Source: Clostridia bacterium (GTDB taxonomy: Bacteria > Bacillota > Clostridia > Oscillospirales > CAG-382). Taken from it: a DNA stretch of 6,442 nt. The stretch is taken from positions 1 to 6,442 of the forward strand of contig JAGBCG010000184.1 in the NCBI GenBank assembly GCA_017938055.1. The letters run 5' to 3'. This document shows, piece after piece, positions 1 through 5,482 of the stretch (within the stretch, counting starts at the first letter, position 1; each line of letters starts with the position of its first letter). A program made the position numbers and the translations under genes. Under the pieces are notes generated by a model that ran no database searches, was not told the DNA's origin, and saw only the letters and a list, made by a program, of their open reading frames with translations.

Positions 1-1
1 C

Positions 2-826
2 ACCAAGGGTGTTCCCGCAGGCGACTTCACAGTGCTTAGAATGAGCGACTTTAATGACGGAGAAAAGCTGACGGTAATAAATGATATTGGTATTCCGGAA
101 GAAATGAATGTATATGATTCAGAGGACGGAGTGAAAATTATGTTTGTTCCCATGAACTGCGATCTTGAAAAGGGAACATATACACTCACTCTCAGAACAG
201 AAAGCGGACACGAGCAGAGCGTTGATGTCAAGGTGAGCAGAGCTGTTGAGCATGATGAATATACCTTGCTCTTTACTGACGAGAATCTTTCAAAGGCATT
301 CACTCAGGAAAATTTTGAAGAATTTGATTCTCTTGTGACTTCACTCACAGAAGAAAGCACAAATGCTTTTCTGTATGACGGAAAATTTGTCTATCCCACA
401 GGCTCGTCAAAGCTTGTAAAGGGTGGAGCATCTTATGGCACAAAGCTTGAGGTTATCAGCCTTTACACAAAGACATACACCCATGAGGGTATGCAGCTTG
501 AAGCAATGAATGGTCAGAAAATCACAGCCTCCAATAATGGTGTTGTGGTTTATGCGGATAATACAGGTCTTTACGGAAACATGGTAGTAATTGACCATGG
601 CTGCGGTGTTCTCAGTTATTATGGAAACCTCAAAGAAATCTCGGTAAATGTGGGTGATACGGCTGTGAAAGGTGAAACCGTTGTGGGTAAAGCAGGCTCA
701 ACCGGTTTTGCGTGCGTTCAAGACGGTGCTGAAGCTACTGCTTCACCTATGACATATTTTGCTGTATCTCTTGATGGTATATTTATTGACCCATCAAGCC
801 CATGCAAGTACGGCATTAATACATAA
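2..826 (+). CDS. M23 (LytM-like) domain protein, 5' truncated, probably non-catalytic
   Basis: The reading frame is open from the first bases, so the start codon and any signal peptide lie upstream of the window. Residue numbers here count from the Met at 32. About residues 1-75 look like a small beta-rich, Ig-like extracellular domain (FVPMNCDLEKGTYTLTLRTE). Residues 140-260 follow the M23 beta-sandwich pattern: a position where the first zinc ligand would lie (HEGMQ, 151-155), GVVVYADNTGLYGNMVVIDHG, then VNVGDTAVKGETVVGKAGSTG. In active M23 enzymes the first motif is HxxxD and the last is HxH. Here the Asp position is Gln155 and the HxH region reads PMTYFAVS (239-246), so zinc binding is probably lost. 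By analogy with degenerate LytM proteins such as EnvC and NlpD, it could bind wall or regulate a hydrolase, but that is inference. It appears to be an ordinary host gene, not part of the phage-like unit. Confidence 0.8.
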   Translation, partial: TKGVPAGDFTVLRMSDFNDGEKLTVINDIGIPEEMNVYDSEDGVKIMFVPMNCDLEKGTYTLTLRTESGHEQSVDVKVSRAVEHDEYTLLFTDENLSKAFTQENFEEFDSLVTSLTEESTNAFLYDGKFVYPTGSSKLVKGGASYGTKLEVISLYTKTYTHEGMQLEAMNGQKITASNNGVVVYADNTGLYGNMVVIDHGCGVLSYYGNLKEISVNVGDTAVKGETVVGKAGSTGFACVQDGAEATASPMTYFAVSLDGIFIDPSSPCKYGINT

Positions 827-830
827 CCTA

Positions 831-873
831 CTTTCTCTTTACTGAAAAGAGAAAGTGTCGGGATAGCCCGACA
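831..873 (+). terminator. Two tandem hairpins just after the M23-like gene
   Basis: Four bases after the stop codon, CTTTCTCTTT (831-840) pairs perfectly with AAAGAGAAAG (846-855) around a 5-nt loop. It is followed at once by TGTCGGG (856-862) pairing with CCCGACA (867-873). No T-run follows either stem, so they are not canonical intrinsic terminators. They may stabilise the 3' end of the transcript or slow the polymerase. Confidence 0.35.
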
Positions 874-928
874 GCAGTATTCGCAGGCAACTTATATAAA
901 AAAAGCAACCTTTGGTGCACGTAAAAAC

Positions 929-957
929 GTCCGTGAGTCAAACAACGACTCACGGAC
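929..957. terminator. Perfect 11-bp hairpin, possible terminator
   Basis: GTCCGTGAGTC (929-939) and GACTCACGGAC (947-957) form a perfect 11-bp stem with a 7-nt loop. On the plus strand only TATCTTT follows. On the minus strand a short T-run (GTTTTTAC) follows, so termination may work better in that direction. It is the most stable of the hairpins downstream of the M23-like gene and a plausible transcription end for it. Confidence 0.45.
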
Positions 958-980
958 TATCTTTCACCCGAACCTAAAAT

Positions 981-1117
981 TGTCATTCTGAGCGTAGCAA
1001 AGCGAAGCCGAAGAATCTGTTACGTAAAAAATTGCACTTAGTCACTGCCTGTGCAGAAAGAAAAGCTTTGCAGATCCTTCGACTTCGGCACTTTATGTGC
1101 CTTCGCTCAGGATGACA
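981..1117. repeat. MITE/REP-like inverted-repeat element, copy A
   Basis: A 137-bp non-coding element with terminal inverted repeats: TGTCATTCTGAG at the left and CTCAGGATGACA at the right (one G-T wobble). An inner pair, GAAGAATCT and AGATCCTTCG, extends the arms. A second copy lies at 4465-4599 with the same ends and several shared interior blocks in the same order (TACGT, TTGCAC, TCACTGC, CTTTGCAGAT). Two copies of near-equal length with matching ends argue for a dispersed mobile or REP-like sequence, not a gene-specific terminator. No target-site duplication is obvious. Confidence 0.75.
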
Positions 1118-1138
1118 GACAAAGCCTTATAAAAAGTA

Positions 1139-1169
1139 GGGGACGATGCCCACATCGTCCCATTTTTTT
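1139..1169 (+). terminator. Intrinsic terminator-like hairpin with T-run
   Basis: GGGACGATG (1140-1148) pairs perfectly with CATCGTCCC (1153-1161) around a CCCA loop, followed by A and seven T residues (1163-1169). The shape is that of a rho-independent terminator on the plus strand. It may instead be another dispersed hairpin repeat, since it sits in a stretch made almost wholly of such elements and is more than 300 nt from the nearest upstream gene. Confidence 0.6.
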
Positions 1170-1231
1170 GTGCTGAAAAGAGAAAAAATATTAGTATAAA
1201 AAATCTTTTTCCATGGCGATAGCCAAATAAA

Positions 1232-1337
1232 GTTCTTTTGGTTACTTTTTCCGTGATTTCCCAAATCTTTGATTTGGTTGAAATCTCGTACTCAGCAAAG
1301 CTGAGCTTCCTTAATTAGAAAAGTAACAAGAAAAAAC
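1232..1337. repeat. AT-rich palindromic element with nested hairpins
   Basis: An outer pair, GTTACTTTT (1241-1249) and AAAAGTAAC (1319-1327), is flanked by further near-complementary bases (GTTCTTTTG and AAGAAAAAAC). It encloses two inner hairpins: GATTTC/CCAAATC pairing with GATTTGG/GAAATC (1255-1285) and CTCAGC-AAA-GCTGAG (1291-1305). The layout suggests a small non-autonomous repeat. It ends a few bases beyond the stop of the minus-strand gene and may also serve as its transcription end. No coding potential is seen. Confidence 0.5.
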
Positions 1338-1345
1338 AGGGGTAT

Positions 1346-1561
1346 TTAAAGATCATCTGCATCCTGAACGGGAGTATCGAACTTGTTTTCTGGAATTCCT
1401 GTATACGACCCTAACGGGTCACATGTTGAGGTTGTCCATTCAGGCGAGTTTTGACCTACTTCAGAGTCTATAATATTAAGGCGGATATGGCGTGTTTTCT
1501 TTTTGCATTTATACTTTTCGCCGTCACCGCCGAAGCTTTTGTTTATACTGTTTTTCGACAT
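1346..1561 (-). CDS. Small conserved-type protein of unknown function (71 aa)
   Basis: The chosen start is the ATG at 1561, preceded on the minus strand by AAAGAAAGGTG at good spacing. An in-frame Met 19 codons upstream has no such site. The protein begins MSKNSINKSFGGDGEKYKCKKKTRHIRLNI and ends with DPLGSYTGIPENKFDTPVQDADDL. The N-terminal part is basic and Gly/Lys-rich, the C-terminal part acidic, with two Cys and no membrane segment or signal peptide. I recall the DPxGSYTGxP...PVQDADDL ending from small hypothetical proteins of clostridia, but I know no function. It is divergent from the phage-like operon, with about 170 bases between its start and that promoter. It could be a free-standing host gene or cargo beside the phage-like unit. 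Confidence 0.65.
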   Translation of the reverse strand: MSKNSINKSFGGDGEKYKCKKKTRHIRLNIIDSEVGQNSPEWTTSTCDPLGSYTGIPENKFDTPVQDADDL

Positions 1562-1731
1562 ATATAACACCTTTCTTTGTTTATTTTGCATGTGTTGTAC
1601 TTTTATTTTATGCTTCAAAATTTACTTTGATACCCGGATTTTTTTATTACCTTACTCCATTGTTTTCCATTAATATAATGAAATAACTGTAAAAAAACAC
1701 GAACAAATATTCGAATTTTAATATAAATCCA

Positions 1732-1760
1732 TTGACAAAAGCATGATTTTGTGGTAAAAT
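1732..1760 (+). promoter_or_regulatory. Sigma-A type promoter of the fibre-lysis operon
   Basis: TTGACA (1732-1737) is a perfect -35 box. After exactly 17 bases comes TAAAAT (1755-1760), one base from the -10 consensus. The predicted transcript start is near 1767. The surrounding DNA is very AT-rich. The promoter lies 204 bases before the first codon of the fibre gene, leaving a long leader. Confidence 0.8.
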
Positions 1761-1766
1761 AATAGC

Positions 1767-1935
1767 ACGTCAAGCGACTGCGAAGCTTTGACGGTGAAAA
1801 CGCATTAACGGAAAAAAGAAAATGCGGACAGTTACAGTAAAAAACTGTATTAAATTTACATCCTGAGGATGGTAGCTTATTTTGCTTTAAAAAAGCAAGG
1901 CTTCCGTCCTCTTTTTTTGTTGAAAGGAGAAAAAT
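1767..1935 (+). promoter_or_regulatory. Structured 5' leader with attenuator architecture
   Basis: About 170 nt separate the predicted transcript start from the first gene. Three local hairpins precede the terminator: CGTCAA/TTGACG (1768-1773 with 1788-1793), CGCATT/AATGCG (1801-1806 with 1821-1826, 14-nt loop) and TACAGT/ACTGTA (1833-1838 with 1844-1849). Pairings that exclude the terminator are also possible: CATCC-TGA-GGATG (1859-1871) uses the terminator's 5' arm, and ACGGAA in the second loop (1808-1813) is complementary to TTCCGT in its 3' arm (1902-1907). I could not match it to a riboswitch class I know. Control by a ligand, a protein, leader translation or phage-type antitermination are all open. 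Confidence 0.6.
1865..1918 (+). terminator. Intrinsic terminator in the leader, before the first gene
   Basis: GAGGATGG (1865-1872) pairs with CCGTCCTC (1904-1911), with an inner stem TTGCTTT/AAAGCAA, and is followed by seven T residues (1912-1918). It ends only 17 bases before the fibre start codon. The ribosome site AAAGGAG (1923-1929) lies just after the T-run. A terminator placed between promoter and first gene implies that expression of the whole operon depends on read-through. Confidence 0.8.
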
Positions 1936-3753
1936 ATGATAATAGTATCAGACAGAAAACTGCTTATACCCTCAGGAGAAAAGCATATTGGCTTTACAGG
2001 AGATAATCTTGTAGAAACAAGGATTTTTGCAATAAACGATAAGTCGATTTTTCATATGGAATTCAGAATTGATTTGCAAAATACCAAAGAAACCGTAATA
2101 GCACAGAAAAATCTGTCAGACGATGGAGAAACCTTGTTTCTTACATGGAGCATTACCTCGGCGGTGCTGAAAAACACTCCTGTTGTGGAATTTCAACTGC
2201 GTGGTTTTGAAACAGATGGTGAAAAAATATGGCATAGTGAAAAAAGCTGTTTTTATGTGTCTACGTCAGTGGATGTTGAGTCGGAAATCACAGAAGAACA
2301 GCTAAGCGAATTTCAGGTGCTTGAACAGAAAGCATCACTTCACAGCGAAAATTCACAAAGGTACTGTCTTGAAGCACAGCAATACCGAAATGAAGTACAA
2401 GACCTGGCACAGCAATCACTTGCAGACTACACAGAAATTAGAGATAACACCTACACAAAGCAAGAAACAGACATTCTTCTTGATGAAAAATCAAATGCCG
2501 GAGAAGTTTATAAAAAGTCAGAGGTTGACGGATATATTTTGGATGTCTTAGGTGAAGTAAACAGTGCGAGAAATGATTTTAACAGAGAAATTGGCATTTT
2601 ACGTACAACAACCGAAACAGCCATTGGTGCTGCTATGGGCAATGTATACACCAAAGATCAGGCGGACACATTGCTTTCATCCAAGGCTGACAGTGACGAT
2701 GTATATACCAAAGATGATATTGACACACTGCTATCGAAAAAGAGAGATAATGACGATTTTACACCAATAGCAAGTGCCGACAAAGCACAAGAGACAATTT
2801 CTCTTGTAGGAATTACCACTGTTGAAACCAGTGATGATGAGAATGGTTGGGAAATTACAAGTAACACGCTTTCTGCAACTGTCAATCCATTATTTTCAAA
2901 TGGGGCAATTTTTCACATTGACTTTCAAGGTAATGTAAATCTTGAAATTGATGCAAACGCTTTTGAAGGTGTAGGACTTAATCCTGCTGAAGCTGGATAT
3001 GTTGAAATAGATGGTATAAAACTTACAGCTGAAAATGTTTCTACGTCTGGTTGCAAATATCGTTACAATGGTGATATTACAAGAGAAATAATTATTCAGG
3101 CTAAATATGCCAGATATGAATTCGCAACATTTATAAAAAATATAAAAATATATTCTGACGGCTTTATGTCGGGCGAACAAGCAGACAAGCTTGATACTCT
3201 TGAAAGTCAAATCGGCAATATCGACTCAGCACTTGACGAGCTTCTTTTATCCAAGGCAGATGCGGAAGATGTGTACACCAAAGACCAGGCGGACACGTTG
3301 CTTTTACAAAAGGCAGACAATGACGATGTTTATACCAAAGATGATATTGACGAAAATCTAAAAAATCCGTCTTATGAAGAAGAGATTAAGCTGACGGAAG
3401 TTACTACAGCAACGGGACGAAACCCTGTTATTACAGACAATGATTTAGCGGGTGAAATTGCTACGTTTCACATTGACGTGAGAGGAAGCATTAAATTCAA
3501 ATGCGAGGTTGACCGAAGCGGTGGAGCTGCCGAAGTAATGGGTACTGAAATTGGTCTAGGCACAGACAAATACGAATACTTTTTTGAAGGTGAAGTAGAA
3601 AACGGATTTGATGTTCGGTGTGTTATGGCAAGTGTTACATTCACGGAATTTGTAAAGAAGATATATGTCAAGGATGCTATAGGCAATATCGACTCAGCAC
3701 TTGACGAGCTTCATTCATATGCTGCGGCTTTAATAAGCGGAGGTGAAGCGTAA
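1936..3753 (+). CDS. Phage baseplate/tail-fibre protein with YTK repeats
   Basis: A 605-residue protein with a strong ribosome site (AAAGGAG, 6 bases before ATG). Residues 1-115 (MIIVSDRKLLIPSGEKHIGF...) resemble the N-terminal domain of BppU-type baseplate proteins, which anchors fibres to the tail tip. Residues 118-170 are probably coiled coil. Six YTK-type repeats follow (171-186, 190-202, 236-251, 255-269, 445-460, 464-477), a pattern typical of trimeric fibre stalks. Two related beta modules (about 285-406 and 484-580, sharing FHIDxxG) each lead into IGNIDSALDEL (426-436 and 582-592). DGFMSGEQADKLDTLE (408-423) matches the tail-fibre motif MSxxDKxKLD. The role would be attachment to a cell-surface receptor. 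The stop overlaps the next start (TAATG). Exact receptor and family are not determinable here. Confidence 0.85.
   Translation: MIIVSDRKLLIPSGEKHIGFTGDNLVETRIFAINDKSIFHMEFRIDLQNTKETVIAQKNLSDDGETLFLTWSITSAVLKNTPVVEFQLRGFETDGEKIWHSEKSCFYVSTSVDVESEITEEQLSEFQVLEQKASLHSENSQRYCLEAQQYRNEVQDLAQQSLADYTEIRDNTYTKQETDILLDEKSNAGEVYKKSEVDGYILDVLGEVNSARNDFNREIGILRTTTETAIGAAMGNVYTKDQADTLLSSKADSDDVYTKDDIDTLLSKKRDNDDFTPIASADKAQETISLVGITTVETSDDENGWEITSNTLSATVNPLFSNGAIFHIDFQGNVNLEIDANAFEGVGLNPAEAGYVEIDGIKLTAENVSTSGCKYRYNGDITREIIIQAKYARYEFATFIKNIKIYSDGFMSGEQADKLDTLESQIGNIDSALDELLLSKADAEDVYTKDQADTLLLQKADNDDVYTKDDIDENLKNPSYEEEIKLTEVTTATGRNPVITDNDLAGEIATFHIDVRGSIKFKCEVDRSGGAAEVMGTEIGLGTDKYEYFFEGEVENGFDVRCVMASVTFTEFVKKIYVKDAIGNIDSALDELHSYAAALISGGEA
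2641..2724 (+). repeat. 84-bp direct repeat in fibre gene, copy 1
   Basis: This segment encodes residues 236-263 (NVYTKDQADTLL...VYTKDDID). It matches 3268-3351 at 73 of 84 bases with no gaps, the starts being 627 bases (209 codons) apart. The high DNA identity, including silent positions, indicates recent duplication rather than convergent repeats. Confidence 0.9.
3214..3244 (+). repeat. 31-bp exact repeat in fibre gene, copy 1
   Basis: This segment encodes GNIDSALDEL and is identical over 31 bases to 3682-3712. It closes the first beta module. Together with the 84-bp repeat it marks the fibre as two related stalk-plus-module units. Confidence 0.9.
3268..3351 (+). repeat. 84-bp direct repeat in fibre gene, copy 2
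   Basis: Second copy of the YTK pair, encoding residues 445-472. It differs from copy 1 at 11 positions, mostly silent or at the loop between the two YTK units. It precedes the second, shorter beta module. Confidence 0.9.
3682..3712 (+). repeat. 31-bp exact repeat in fibre gene, copy 2
   Basis: Identical to 3214-3244. It encodes the same GNIDSALDEL segment near the C-terminus, followed only by HSYAAALISGGEA. Confidence 0.9.
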
Positions 3754-4475
3754 TGAGTATTGCAGAAAAGACTTTACAGCTAAAGCAGGACTTTGATGAT
3801 GTTTATGAAGCAGGCAAGAAAGCACAGTATGACGAGTTTTGGGATAGTTATCAAGAAAACGGAACTCGTACTAACTATAACTATGCTTTTTATGGCAGAG
3901 GTTGGACAAATAAAACGTTTAATCCCCAATATGACATTATGCCATTAACAGCAAACTTTATGTTTAGTGATGCCAGAAACCTTACTGGAGATCTGGACGA
4001 ACTTATAAAAAAACAAGGGATTAAATTTGACACATCAAAATGCACAACATTTACGAACTTTGCAAATTCCGCAATAGGCATAACAAAATTTCCTCCGATT
4101 GATTTAACAAGTGTAACGACTGTTATGGGGAACACTAACTCGTTTTCATATTCTACTGGGCTTATTGAGTTGGAAATTATCATAACAAGCACAACACCAT
4201 TTATGAATACAACTTTTAATCGTTGCGACTCATTGAAAAAATTACGCATAACTGGAACAATCGGTCAAAACGGCTTTGATATTCACTGGAGTACAAAACT
4301 CTCAGCTGACAGCCTTAAAAGTATTGTTAATGCCCTTTCTACCACAACCACAGGCTTAACTGTTACGCTTCCGAGTACAGCACAGGCAAACTATGAAGCA
4401 GAACATGGTGAAGGAAGTTGGGATAGTTTAACCGCCGGTAGAAATAACTGGACTATAGCTTATTTGTCATCCTGA
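3753..4475 (+). CDS. BspA-like leucine-rich-repeat phage tail protein
   Basis: 240 residues, started by GGAGGTGA six bases before an ATG that overlaps the fibre stop, so the two are translationally coupled. Residues 1-35 form a charged helix (MSIAEKTLQLKQDFDDVYEAGKKAQYDEFWDSYQ split over two helices). About residues 60-235 carry irregular BspA/DUF285-type repeats: FDTSKCTTFTNF, FPPIDLTSVTTVMG, LIELEIIITST, LKKLRITGTIG, LSADSLKSIVNALS. The ending NNWTIAY is usual for the family. I recall such proteins directly after fibre genes in clostridial prophages, where a second receptor-binding or fibre-tip role is plausible but unproven. The last residues and the TGA stop are supplied by repeat copy B, so the native C-terminus may have been altered. 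No signal peptide or membrane segment is seen. Confidence 0.8.
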   Translation: MSIAEKTLQLKQDFDDVYEAGKKAQYDEFWDSYQENGTRTNYNYAFYGRGWTNKTFNPQYDIMPLTANFMFSDARNLTGDLDELIKKQGIKFDTSKCTTFTNFANSAIGITKFPPIDLTSVTTVMGNTNSFSYSTGLIELEIIITSTTPFMNTTFNRCDSLKKLRITGTIGQNGFDIHWSTKLSADSLKSIVNALSTTTTGLTVTLPSTAQANYEAEHGEGSWDSLTAGRNNWTIAYLSS

Positions 4476-4599
4476 GCGAAGTGAAACGTAGTCGAAGGAT
4501 CTAATACGTTTGGATTTCTTGAAAGTATAGTTTTTGCACACAAGCCGGCTTTGTGTTAAATCACTGCTTTGCAGATTCTTCGACAGGCTCAGAATGACA
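4465..4599. repeat. MITE/REP-like inverted-repeat element, copy B
   Basis: 135 bp with ends TGTCATCCTGAG and CTCAGAATGACA and inner arms GAAGGATCT and AGATTCTTCG, matching copy A (981-1117) in ends, length and interior blocks. It lies inside the operon: its left end provides the stop codon of the leucine-rich-repeat gene, and its right end is 44 bases before the next start. The transcript would fold here into a long hairpin without a T-run, so it may affect mRNA processing or stability more than termination. Confidence 0.75.
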
Positions 4600-4643
4600 A
4601 GTTGGATTATATCATACTGAAGTTAATAAGAGGAGAAATACAT

Positions 4644-4826
4644 ATGTCAAACGAAAGAGTTATAACAGCATCTGAGGGAAAGATGCTTACAAACGGAGAA
4701 ATTTATGCTTCAAGCGTGAGGCTTGGTGACTGGGACAGTGAAGACAACTGGCATGAGATTACGAAAGAAGAATATGAAGCTAAAATGGCAGAAATGGCTG
4801 AAATGATTGTGGAGGAAATCACATGA
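4644..4826 (+). CDS. Small conserved phage protein of unknown function (60 aa)
   Basis: The start is the ATG at 4644, preceded by AAGAGGAGAAA. The frame is open upstream to a Met at 4569, but that extension is read from the right arm of repeat copy B and has no ribosome site. The protein (MSNERVITASEGKMLTNGEIYAS...DNWHEITKEEYEAKMAEMAEM) is acidic and soluble-looking, with a short C-terminal helix. I recall proteins with the ITASEG...LTNGE...NWHEIT pattern lying between fibre and lysis genes in clostridial prophages; their role is not known to me. Its stop overlaps the next start (ATGA), indicating translational coupling to the XhlA-like gene. Confidence 0.75.
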   Translation: MSNERVITASEGKMLTNGEIYASSVRLGDWDSEDNWHEITKEEYEAKMAEMAEMIVEEIT

Positions 4827-5116
4827 CAGAGATGGAGCACGACAGACTTACAAGAGTTGAGGACAGGTCAAAGTCCAACACTCACAGAATCGAAAGTCTT
4901 GAAAAACGTCAGGACGACACAGAGAAGCTTGTAACAAGCGTTGCCATCATTGCAGAAAAGCAAAAGGACATGGAGGGAGATGTCAAGGAGATGAAAGGCG
5001 ACGTCAAAAAGCTCATTGAAAAGCCTGCAAAGCGGTGGGAAGGTGTTGTTGAAAAAGTCCTATACACCATTGTGGGTGCAGTTGTTGCGTATCTTCTTGC
5101 TAAGGGAGGTTTTTAA
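4823..5116 (+). CDS. XhlA-like coiled-coil membrane protein of the lysis module
   Basis: 97 residues, with GGAGG at 4811-4815 and a start overlapping the previous stop. Residues 3-68 are a charged heptad-like coiled coil (EHDRLTRVEDRSKSNTHRIE, later KQKDMEGDVKEMKGDVKKL). Residues 76-94 (VEKVLYTIVGAVVAYLLAK) form a single membrane segment at the C-terminus. This is the layout of haemolysin XhlA of the PBSX prophage, which works with holin XhlB and an endolysin in host lysis. Assignment rests on architecture and on position directly before membrane proteins and an endolysin. The overall sequence is too low in complexity to prove family membership by eye. Confidence 0.75.
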   Translation: MTEMEHDRLTRVEDRSKSNTHRIESLEKRQDDTEKLVTSVAIIAEKQKDMEGDVKEMKGDVKKLIEKPAKRWEGVVEKVLYTIVGAVVAYLLAKGGF

Positions 5117-5482
5117 ATGGACATAGCAAAAACAATACTTGCATATTTTGGCTTAATGGCAATATTTTCTTGTACGCTTTTTATTATGTGGCTTATTTTC
5201 ACAAGAGTCTTTGAAAAAAGGAAGAAAAAACACGGCAAAAAGTACGTAACATACACAAAAAAGTGGTTGACTATCATTTTAGTAAACGGCTTAATATGGG
5301 TATATTTATCATACATACTTGCTTTCTTAGGCAGAGAGCAGATTGCTGAAACGTTATCAATACAGGCGGTAATATCAATAATTGCAACAATGACAGGATA
5401 TTTTGCAAAATCGGCATTTGAAAAAAAGATTGGAAAGGAGAAAGAGGAATATGAAAGCTTTTATGAAAAAAATATCGAGTAG
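5117..5482 (+). CDS. Multi-pass membrane protein, possible holin or holin partner (121 aa)
   Basis: AAGGGAGG (5102-5109) precedes the ATG, which directly abuts the previous stop. Two clear membrane segments are visible: residues 5-28 (KTILAYFGLMAIFSCTLFIM region) and 50-71 (WLTIILVNGLIWVYLSYILAF). Between them is a strongly basic loop (FEKRKKKHGKKY). A weaker hydrophobic stretch at 80-97 (LSIQAVISIIATMTGYFAK) leads to a charged tail. This tail pattern is one I associate with clostridial phage membrane proteins near lysis genes. I do not recognise a named family. Position between XhlA-like and holin-like genes suggests a role in membrane permeabilisation or its timing. The 3' end overlaps the next gene by 32 bases. 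Confidence 0.7.
   Translation: MDIAKTILAYFGLMAIFSCTLFIMWLIFTRVFEKRKKKHGKKYVTYTKKWLTIILVNGLIWVYLSYILAFLGREQIAETLSIQAVISIIATMTGYFAKSAFEKKIGKEKEEYESFYEKNIE

Noticed and set aside
1492..1686. 64-residue plus-strand frame overlapping the minus-strand small gene
   Set aside because: No ribosome site and a composition explained by the reverse complement of a Lys-rich gene and AT-rich DNA.
1767..1918. Leader as a known riboswitch (c-di-GMP, fluoride, TPP, purine)
   Set aside because: None of the conserved core motifs of those classes that I can recall is visible; a covariance search would be needed to settle it.
2896..3210. 104-residue open frame antisense to the fibre gene
   Set aside because: It lies wholly within a well-supported gene, has no ribosome site and an odd Phe/Ile/Cys-rich composition typical of an antisense shadow.
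2400..3360. Diversity-generating retroelement target or CRISPR-like array in the fibre repeats
   Set aside because: No reverse transcriptase or template repeat is present, and the repeats are coding YTK units with irregular spacing rather than short regular repeats with unique spacers.
4534..4561. Possible promoter inside repeat copy B (TTGCAC, 16 bases, TTAAAT)
   Set aside because: Both boxes are weak, there is no extended -10, and copy A does not preserve the arrangement.
981..4599. Repeat copies A and B as ends of a composite transposon or as attachment sites of the operon
   Set aside because: They enclose only part of the operon, cutting it before the lysis genes, and no transposase lies between them.
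4569..4643. Upstream in-frame extension of the 60-residue gene (from Met at 4569)
   Set aside because: It is translated from the right arm of repeat copy B, lacks a ribosome site, and the ATG at 4644 has a strong one.
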